Below are positions 5,645-10,772 of a DNA stretch of 10,772 nucleotides, one piece after another. Under the pieces are notes generated by a model, which saw only the letters and a list, made by a program, of their open reading frames with translations, was not told the origin of the DNA and did not search any database. The number at the start of each line of letters is the position of its first letter. The stretch's first letter is position 1. This stretch comes from Myxococcales bacterium (GTDB lineage Bacteria; Myxococcota; Bradymonadia; REDH01): NCBI GenBank assembly GCA_018970625.1, contig JAGWVZ010000075.1, forward strand, positions 1 through 10,772, read 5' to 3'. Made by a program: the position numbers and the translations under genes.

Positions 5645-8494
5645 ATGAACACAGCAGTCTGGAACAAGGTGGTGACGTTGCTTTGTGTGGGCATGATCGC
5701 CTGCTCTGACTCGAGCGATAGCGGTCGAGACTCACAGCCCGTAGCAGACGCAGACGTCGCGGCAGACGCGAGTGACGGAGTCAGCGACGCCACCGGGTTG
5801 AGCGACACGGATTCGCCCGATGGGCAGGGCGGCGATACGCGCTCCGACGGCGGGGGTTTGACTGACGCAAGCGACACGCCCGAACCGGATGCGGACACCT
5901 CGCTCCCCGATGGTGGAGACGACGGGGAGGGTGACGCTGGAGCTGATGCCTTTGATCTGGACTCGTTTGACTTTGACACGTTGGACGTGGACGCGGGCCC
6001 GCTGCCGGCGGACGGCGTGTCTGAGCTGATCGGCCCGGACGGGATTCCGGCGATAGCGGTGCTGCCCGAGCTGGACGACCGCCTGTTCACACCTGCCGAG
6101 GTCGCCGACGATGGGGTCCTTGTAGGTCTGGTCGAAGTGGTGCTGGACCCGGAGGCGAGTCTCGGTACGCTTCGGAACGTGCTGGCGACGAATGACGCCC
6201 TGCTGGTGGCCTCGCAACGCTCCATGCCCTACCTGGTGTTGCGCGTGTCGGCGACGAGCTCGGCCGAGACCGTGGAGGCTGCGACCGCACTGGCCGCCAC
6301 GCCCGGTGTGCTTTTTGCGTTTGCGTCCCGGGTGCCCGAGGTTAGCGACAACAAGCGGCTGCCGGCCGAGGGCTACGAGCTGCGGCCTGAGCTGATCGAG
6401 GGGCGCTGGCCGGCCGCGTGGAATGCGCGCTCGCTCGCACTTCTTGCCGCTGAACCGCCACGGGTGGTGGTCGCGGACGTGTTTCTGGGAGGTGCTCGTC
6501 CCGATCAGTTGCAGCCGCTGGCGCCGCTGGGGCTGCAGCCGGGCTGCTCGCGCCGGTCAGAGGTGGGCAGTTCCGGATTCTTTACCGACGATGGCAACCA
6601 CGGCTTCTGGGTATCCAGCATTCTGGCAGCACCGTTTGACGACGCGCCTCCCACAGGCGTGGTGCCGGTAAATCTGCCGATGTTTCCCGTGCAGATGGGC
6701 TGCACGGGCGCGACGGTCGGCATGACCCGCGTGGCCAGCGAGGCTGGTGGTTCGGCACGGGTGGTCGTAAATGCGAGCCTTGGGTATGCAGACCCCACGT
6801 TCGCGAGCGTGAGCCGCACCGAGCGCGCGCTGCACGCCCTGCAGTGGCGCGTGCGTCATGCAGGCTTCGCGAACCGGGCGGTGATGGTGGTGGCCGCGGG
6901 CAACGATGGAGCGGCCGCCAGAGAGCCCGACCTCGCCTACTTTATGATTACGGCGGCCCGTGTGGGCGACCTTCGCACGCTGGTGCCGCCAGCCGACGCC
7001 GAGCGTTTTGGGCGGCTGTGGAACTTTGAGACGGCTCGCAATCCGGCGGTCGCATCGACGCTGGGCCACACGCTGGTGGTGGGTGGCTCTGAGCTGGATG
7101 GCACGGAGTGGTCAGGGAGTGTGCGCGGAGGTGATGTGCGGGCCGTTTCGGTCAATGTGGAGGGTGCCTGTTCGCCTGCAGCGGCGGATGTGCGGTGCGA
7201 CGAAAACGGTTTGCTGATCAACGATGGCACCTCGGCGGCCGCGCCACAGGTGGCTGGTTTGCTGGCGTATCTTTGGCTACTGGAACCCGAGCTTTCGCCC
7301 GCCGAAGCGCGCACCGGGGTGATCGCGTCATTCCGCGAGGGACTGGTGGACGCCTATGCCGCCGTGCTGGCGCTGGAGAGCGGTCCACATCGCACCCCGA
7401 TTCGACGCGCGATTCTGGATGTGGATGGCGACGGGGAGGTGTCGGCGGCCGACATTCAGACCTTTGATACCGCCTATGATTTTGTGGACCCCGAGCTGCC
7501 TGATTATCCGGCTCACGACCTGACGGGCGACGGGTTTGCGTCGCGCCGCGCCCGGGGTCCGTTCGACACGGACCTGGACGGCGAGATTGAGCCCTTCGCT
7601 GGCATGGGGACCGTGGATGAAGAGGACACCGACGACCACACGGTATTTTGCGCATGGACGTCGGATCCGGCGCTGGACCTGGACGCATCGCTCACCGAGT
7701 CTCTATTGAATGTGTGTGAGTGTCGCGCTGGCGACAGCATTGAGCATCCCATTCTTGGTGTGTTGATGTGTGTGCCGGCAGGCATTTATTTTCAGGGCTG
7801 CGACCTGGAACGCGATGGTATCGAAGTGCCTGAAACCCCGCTGCGCGAGGTGTCGATTACGTCGTCGTTGTGGGTCATGGAGCAGGAGTTGACCGCTCAG
7901 CAGGCGGAGCTGATCGCGCCGGACCCTGTGTGGTCTTCCACGGCCTGCGATGCTGAAGAGTGCGCCGTGAGCGGGGTGGACCTGCTGCTGGCCATTGATG
8001 TGATGGAGGCGCTTTCTGCGGCCGATGGCCGGCGCTGGCGGCTGCCAAGCGAGGCCGAGTGGGAATATGCGGCACGCGGCGGCGAGGACTTTGCCTACGC
8101 CGGGTCTGATGTGGCCGAAGAGGTGGGCTGGACCCGCCTGAATACGGATAACACGCAGGGCGCGTGCCTGCTGCCTCGTAACGGCTACGGCCTGTGTGAC
8201 ATGACGGGCAACGTCCCGGAGTTGACGCTCGACGCGGCGTCGGTATTTTTCAACGGGGTCACCGACGCGCTTCGAGGCTGGACGATCGATCCGGTGACCA
8301 ACCCGCAGCGGGTGCCGACCGTGAGTGACCAGTTCATGATCATTCGAGGCGGTGGCGTATTTGGGTCTCCGGACTTTACCCGCACCTGTGCCCGCCAGGC
8401 CACTGTGCTCGTGAACAGGCTGGGGTCCAACTCGATTGCGAGCATGCGTCTGGTACGGCGCTTTGAGGTGGCGGACCTGCTGCCGCCGCCCTGA
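5645..8494 (+). CDS. Multidomain lipoprotein: subtilisin-like protease, calcium loops, pseudo-FGE domain
   Basis: The protein has 949 residues from the ATG at 5645, chosen because it begins a lipoprotein signal (MNTAVWNKVVTLLCVGMIAC, Cys20). The frame is open back to 5441, but that part is not protein-like. Residues 21-120 are an Asp/Gly/Ser-rich linker. Residues ~158-232 look like a subtilase prodomain (LVGLVEVVLD to GVLFAFASRVPE). Residues ~272-560 are an S8 peptidase: Asp278 (VVVADVF), His319 (GNHGFWVSS), oxyanion Asn420 (VAAGNDG), Ser530 (DGTSAAAPQVAG). Spacing from Asn to Ser is longer than in subtilisin, implying an insertion. Residues ~590-650 hold dockerin/EF-hand-like loops (DVDGDGEVSAAD, DLTGDG, DTDLDGE). 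Residues ~700-940 match the FGE-sulfatase fold (WRLPSEAEWEYAARGG at 798-813, NGYGLCDMTGN at 846-856, RGGG at 901-904). The catalytic cysteine positions after RGG are G and T/F, so it should not make formylglycine; a binding or scaffold role is inferred. It is probably a self-activating surface protease. Weak Shine-Dalgarno. Confidence 0.9.
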   Translation: MNTAVWNKVVTLLCVGMIACSDSSDSGRDSQPVADADVAADASDGVSDATGLSDTDSPDGQGGDTRSDGGGLTDASDTPEPDADTSLPDGGDDGEGDAGADAFDLDSFDFDTLDVDAGPLPADGVSELIGPDGIPAIAVLPELDDRLFTPAEVADDGVLVGLVEVVLDPEASLGTLRNVLATNDALLVASQRSMPYLVLRVSATSSAETVEAATALAATPGVLFAFASRVPEVSDNKRLPAEGYELRPELIEGRWPAAWNARSLALLAAEPPRVVVADVFLGGARPDQLQPLAPLGLQPGCSRRSEVGSSGFFTDDGNHGFWVSSILAAPFDDAPPTGVVPVNLPMFPVQMGCTGATVGMTRVASEAGGSARVVVNASLGYADPTFASVSRTERALHALQWRVRHAGFANRAVMVVAAGNDGAAAREPDLAYFMITAARVGDLRTLVPPADAERFGRLWNFETARNPAVASTLGHTLVVGGSELDGTEWSGSVRGGDVRAVSVNVEGACSPAAADVRCDENGLLINDGTSAAAPQVAGLLAYLWLLEPELSPAEARTGVIASFREGLVDAYAAVLALESGPHRTPIRRAILDVDGDGEVSAADIQTFDTAYDFVDPELPDYPAHDLTGDGFASRRARGPFDTDLDGEIEPFAGMGTVDEEDTDDHTVFCAWTSDPALDLDASLTESLLNVCECRAGDSIEHPILGVLMCVPAGIYFQGCDLERDGIEVPETPLREVSITSSLWVMEQELTAQQAELIAPDPVWSSTACDAEECAVSGVDLLLAIDVMEALSAADGRRWRLPSEAEWEYAARGGEDFAYAGSDVAEEVGWTRLNTDNTQGACLLPRNGYGLCDMTGNVPELTLDAASVFFNGVTDALRGWTIDPVTNPQRVPTVSDQFMIIRGGGVFGSPDFTRTCARQATVLVNRLGSNSIASMRLVRRFEVADLLPPP

Positions 8495-8574
8495 ACGGGC
8501 CAGGACTGAGACGGGGCTCACGGGCGAGGGCTGCAGCGGTGCGTAAGACCGAGTGCAATCTTGCGCTGTGGACG

Positions 8575-8590
8575 GGGCGGGCTGCCGCCC
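8575..8590. terminator. Possible bidirectional hairpin terminator between convergent genes
   Basis: GGGCGG (8575-8580) and CCGCCC (8585-8590) form a strong six-pair stem over a GCTG loop, in the 124-bp gap between the convergent stops at 8494 and 8619. On the plus strand only a TTT triplet follows closely, and on the minus strand no T-run follows, so intrinsic termination is uncertain. Placement between convergent genes is the main support. Confidence 0.35.
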
Positions 8591-8618
8591 TGCCCTTTGG
8601 TGGCGCGGGTTTGCGGCT

Positions 8619-9800
8619 TCAGGGGGTGATCGCGGTCGGGTTGAGCTGCTGAGCGAAAAACTGCCAGGCCAGCTCGGCAAACTCGACGTCATTGTTCTGA
8701 ACGCCATTGAACGAATTGGGCGCAACGGTCACCGCGATGCTGGGCGAGGGGTGTCCGGCGTTGTTCAGGCGCCACCAGACCACCGGGTTGGCCCCGTCGT
8801 ACAGAAAGCGCTCGGCCGATCCGGCGTCGTCCGCGTCGATGTCCACGGTACTGGTTTGCGTCGCAGCGCTCGGCAGTCCATTCAGACGCAGCCAGGCATC
8901 GCGGGTGTCCTCGGCACCGATGACCCGCCCCCGGGAGCAGTTGCCGCCTATATTGGCGACGCAACCACCTGTGTAGGGCATCGCGATGTCGGCGGAACCA
9001 TGGGTGAACAGGGCGGCGATGGGCTGGCTGGGACCTTCGCTGCAAGGGCCTTCGAGGGGTGTCTCGGGCAGGTTGGCGCTGCTGACAGCGATGGCTCGCA
9101 GCTGCCCGGCATGGTGGGCCGCAAAGGCCAGGGTCATCTGGCCGCCATTTGAGCCACCTGCCATAAAGGTCTGTTCCGGCGTCAGGTCGAATTCGTCCTG
9201 CAGGAACGCGATCGAGGTAAGCAGAAATCCGACATCATCGGCGCCAGAGGCCTGCAGGTTGTCGGCGCGACAGTCGGTCCACCCCAGCTTGCCATCTCGC
9301 GCAGCGGAGCCTTCCGGATAGGCCACCACAAATCGTTCGCGCTCGGCGACGTCACGAAACACCGCCAGCGGATGTTGACCCGGTTCGCTCACGTCGAGTC
9401 CGGTTCCGCCACCACCATGCAGCACCACGACAAGAGCGCTCGGTGGCTGGTCAACCACCGAGCCGGGGATCACCACACGCACCCTGCGGGTGGAGTTGGG
9501 GTCGGGGGCGATGTCGGTGACACCGACGGGGTATGGCGGTGCATAGGGTTGGCTGGCATCCGGCTGGATGTCGGCGCCGGGCAGTTCGGTGTCGTCGGGC
9601 TGGGCGGGCGACACGTCAGCGGGTTGCGGCCCGGCATCACGCGGTACCTGGGCATCGGTGGAGACGGCTTCGGCGTCGTTTGTGCCGGCGTCGGCGCGCG
9701 GTTGGCGCGCATCAGCGGAGGTCGCTGCGTCATGGGTGCAGGCCTGCATCAACCACAGGCAAGCCATGAGCAACGGTTGAGACGTGGAGGATGTTTTCAT
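8619..9800 (-). CDS. CE1 / PHB-depolymerase-type serine esterase lipoprotein
   Basis: The protein has 393 residues from the ATG at 9800. The N-terminus MKTSSTSQPLLMACLWLMQAC is a probable lipoprotein signal (Cys21), with an unusual Gln at -2 that lowers certainty. Residues 22-90 are an Ala/Asp/Pro-rich linker. Residues ~92-390 match the PHB depolymerase/feruloyl esterase (CE1, LpqC-like) alpha/beta-hydrolase family. VVVLHGGGGTG at 124-134 supplies the oxyanion loop and FVVAYPEGSA follows. TFMAGGSNGG carries nucleophile Ser217, THGSADIAMPY carries Asp271, and NNAGHPSPS carries His350. All triad members are present at normal spacing. Family members cut polyhydroxyalkanoates, feruloyl or acetyl esters of plant polymers, or small esters; no PHB lid or substrate-binding domain is seen to decide. 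The bases just before the ATG (CCTCC) do not resemble a Shine-Dalgarno site. The gene lies 105 bp after the sigma-factor cassette on the same strand and could be one of its targets or read-through products. Confidence 0.87.
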   Translation of the reverse strand: MKTSSTSQPLLMACLWLMQACTHDAATSADARQPRADAGTNDAEAVSTDAQVPRDAGPQPADVSPAQPDDTELPGADIQPDASQPYAPPYPVGVTDIAPDPNSTRRVRVVIPGSVVDQPPSALVVVLHGGGGTGLDVSEPGQHPLAVFRDVAERERFVVAYPEGSAARDGKLGWTDCRADNLQASGADDVGFLLTSIAFLQDEFDLTPEQTFMAGGSNGGQMTLAFAAHHAGQLRAIAVSSANLPETPLEGPCSEGPSQPIAALFTHGSADIAMPYTGGCVANIGGNCSRGRVIGAEDTRDAWLRLNGLPSAATQTSTVDIDADDAGSAERFLYDGANPVVWWRLNNAGHPSPSIAVTVAPNSFNGVQNNDVEFAELAWQFFAQQLNPTAITP

Positions 9801-9819
9801 GGAGGTACCGGAAGGTTAA

Positions 9820-9843
9820 GCGTGAAACGAAGCGTTGAACGAA
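9820..9843 (-). repeat. Tandem 12-bp direct repeat upstream of the esterase gene
   Basis: On the minus strand TTCGTTCAACGC (9843-9832) is followed without a gap by TTCGTTTCACGC (9831-9820), 10 of 12 bases identical. The pair ends 19 bases before the esterase ATG at 9800, in the 105-bp gap after the Spy-like gene. Direct repeats at this place could bind a regulator or contain promoter elements. This is inferred from position only. Confidence 0.5.
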
Positions 9844-9905
9844 TCGGGTGTGCCTGCTGCCTGACCGTGATGAAGGGGCCTGCAGAGGCATGGAAATGGG
9901 GTACT

Positions 9906-10313
9906 TCAGGGCGGTGATACCTGGCCGGAGGGTGAGGCGCGGCGCTGCTCAAGCAGTGTATCCAGCTGCGTTTGTTGCGCCGGCGTGAGCTCGGCGCGGA
10001 GGGCATGAAGCCATGCGTCACGCAGCGGTGCGAGCTGCGCGCGGCAAGGCTCGATGGCGGCGCGGAACGCGACCTCCTGCTCCTGAAGCAGCCTTCGCGC
10101 CGTGTCTCGCTGGTCGGTCGATAGCGACAGCGACCGATCCAGCGCGCTTGCGACCAACCGGGTGCGTGTGGTGCTGGCATCGCCCGAGAGCAGGGCGCGC
10201 AGCTCACGCTGGTGTTGGGCCCCTCGTACGACGTGTCCCGACACAAATCCAAGCGCGAAGATGAGGACGATCAGGGCGGTGGTCTGCCAGCGGGACTTGT
10301 TTACGGGATCCAT
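9906..10313 (-). CDS. Membrane-anchored Spy/CpxP/CnrX-like periplasmic sensor protein
   Basis: The protein has 135 residues from the ATG at 10313, preferred over the ATG at 10373 because AGGAG lies four bases upstream and the longer N-terminus (Arg/His/Pro-rich) is an out-of-frame read of the upstream gene. One transmembrane segment at ~11-26 (TTALIVLIFALGFVSGHVV) leaves a mostly helical periplasmic domain of about 105 residues. This domain has two LTxxQ-type motifs, LSTDQ (64-68) and LTPAQ (109-113), the hallmark of the Spy/CpxP/ZraP/CnrX group. Possible metal or redox ligands are His27, His34, Cys90 and His103; CnrX-type sensors bind Ni or Co through His, Glu and Met. The start lies inside the stop region of the upstream membrane protein gene (13-base overlap), so the two are translationally coupled. 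By analogy it would sense an envelope or metal signal and control the neighbouring anti-sigma factor; this role is inferred. Confidence 0.78.
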   Translation of the reverse strand: MDPVNKSRWQTTALIVLIFALGFVSGHVVRGAQHQRELRALLSGDASTTRTRLVASALDRSLSLSTDQRDTARRLLQEQEVAFRAAIEPCRAQLAPLRDAWLHALRAELTPAQQTQLDTLLEQRRASPSGQVSPP

Positions 10314-10570
10314 AGGACTCCTGGCGTGATGAGGGTCATGGCGTCGGTCTGGGCGCGTTCGGCGTTCGCCCATCGGGTGAGCGTGAAGGCTATGAGCGTA
10401 GCAAGGGCCAGCGCCACCAGCGCGATCTGCTGCCGCTCCCTGGCGATGAGGCGGCGCGTGGCGGCGCGGCGCACGATGCTGGCCAGCGTTGGGGGCGCAG
10501 CGAATGCGGGAGGTTCCTGCGCGGCGAGCGCGGCCAGGACCTCGTGCTTCCAGTGTTCAGGATTCGTCAT
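10301..10570 (-). CDS. Single-pass membrane protein, probable anti-sigma factor (CnrY-like)
   Basis: The protein has 89 residues from the ATG at 10570; AAAGAG about ten bases upstream could serve as ribosome site. The first ~47 residues are a cytoplasmic, Arg-rich, partly helical segment (VLAALAAQEP, LASIVRRAATRRLIARERQQ). Residues ~48-64 (IALVALALATLIAFTL) span the membrane, and ~24 residues face the periplasm. It lacks the zinc anti-sigma HxxxCxxC motif. Size and topology match CnrY-type anti-sigma factors, which hold an ECF sigma factor with a short cytoplasmic N-terminus and touch a periplasmic sensor. The evidence for function is context: it overlaps the sigma gene by 14 bases upstream and the Spy-like gene by 13 bases downstream. 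Sequence identity to a named family was not recognised. Confidence 0.68.
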   Translation of the reverse strand: MTNPEHWKHEVLAALAAQEPPAFAAPPTLASIVRRAATRRLIARERQQIALVALALATLIAFTLTRWANAERAQTDAMTLITPGVLWIP

Positions 10571-10772
10571 GCGGCATTCTCTTTTTCAGGCTTGACCAGG
10601 CCCTCAGTACGCGCTGCTCGACGGCACCGACGGTGCAATTCAGCGCCTGAGCGGTCTCTTTCAGGGTGAGCCCCTCGATTTCACGGAGTACGAAGGCAAC
10701 CCGCTGCTCGTCGGGGAGCTGCAGCAGCGCGCGCTCCACGGTACGACGGTCCATTCCGGACGCTCGCGGAGG
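10557..10772 (-). CDS. ECF sigma factor, C-terminal part (region sigma4; cut by the window edge)
   Basis: The frame is open from the window edge (10772) to the TGA at 10557, leaving 71 residues. The ATG at 10754 is internal: the frame continues upstream, and sigma4 begins only a few residues later. The visible part is a standard sigma70 region 4. TVERALLQLPDEQRVAFVLREIEGLTLKETAQAL holds the LP..qR..f.L.e.eG.s..E.A motif, and NCTVGAVEQRVLRAWSSLKK is the recognition helix and tail that contact the -35 element. Region 2 and the true start lie outside the window. A full ECF sigma factor is roughly 160-200 residues. It overlaps the probable anti-sigma gene by 14 bases and presumably heads this operon. 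Such sigma factors usually activate their own operon and envelope-stress, metal or secretion genes. Confidence 0.88.
   Translation of the reverse strand, partial: PPRASGMDRRTVERALLQLPDEQRVAFVLREIEGLTLKETAQALNCTVGAVEQRVLRAWSSLKKRMPHDES

Noticed and set aside
7800..8470. Active formylglycine-generating enzyme
   Set aside because: The catalytic cysteine pair after the RGG motif is missing and no sulfatase gene is nearby, so only the fold is claimed.
7703..8725. 340-codon minus-strand open frame opposite the subtilase gene
   Set aside because: Its protein is Arg/Pro/His-rich with no motif and lies opposite the well-supported FGE-like domain; it also crosses the convergent gap and overlaps the esterase gene.

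Overview
The window is a GC-rich stretch of bacterial chromosome. It is dominated by genes for exported lipoproteins. Five complete genes begin with a lipoprotein signal peptide, and four of these run straight into a low-complexity linker rich in Asp, Ala, Thr, Ser and Pro. That style, together with large multidomain secreted enzymes, a fused cytochrome c/copper monooxygenase and an ECF sigma factor, suggests a myxobacterium-like lineage (Myxococcota or Bradymonadales relatives). This is an inference from protein style; no ribosomal or marker gene is present.

Layout. Positions 1-264 (minus) hold the start of a secreted, probably beta-propeller protein that runs off the window. Its TTG start overlaps the stop of 261-1817 (minus), a lipoprotein joining a c-type heme domain to a PHM-like copper monooxygenase domain through seven perfect TDAGTT repeats. 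2099-2674 (minus) is a small lipoprotein of unknown function with a candidate promoter just upstream. It follows a 364-base gap that contains a cluster of perfect palindromes. 3039-3722 (minus) is a cytoplasmic hypothetical protein. 3825-5291 (minus) is a pectin-acetylesterase/Notum-type lipoprotein with a recognisable Ser-Asp-His triad. A divergent region (5292-5644) separates it from the only plus-strand gene, 5645-8494. That gene encodes a 949-residue lipoprotein with prodomain, subtilisin-like protease, dockerin-like calcium loops and a C-terminal formylglycine-generating-enzyme-like domain that lacks the catalytic cysteines. 8619-9800 (minus) converges on it and encodes a CE1/PHB-depolymerase-type esterase lipoprotein.

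The right end (9906-10772, minus) is a tight cassette with overlapping reading frames: the C-terminus of an ECF sigma factor (cut by the window edge), an 89-residue single-pass membrane protein, and a membrane-anchored Spy/CpxP-like protein. In size, topology and composition it resembles CnrH/CnrY/CnrX, so it is probably an envelope- or metal-sensing sigma/anti-sigma module. It lies directly upstream of the esterase gene on the same strand, and a tandem 12-bp repeat sits in the gap.

Taken together, the window looks like a cell-surface and secretion locus: two ester hydrolases, one protease and one redox copper enzyme, with an extracytoplasmic stress regulator beside them. No RNA genes, insertion sequences or CRISPR arrays were found.
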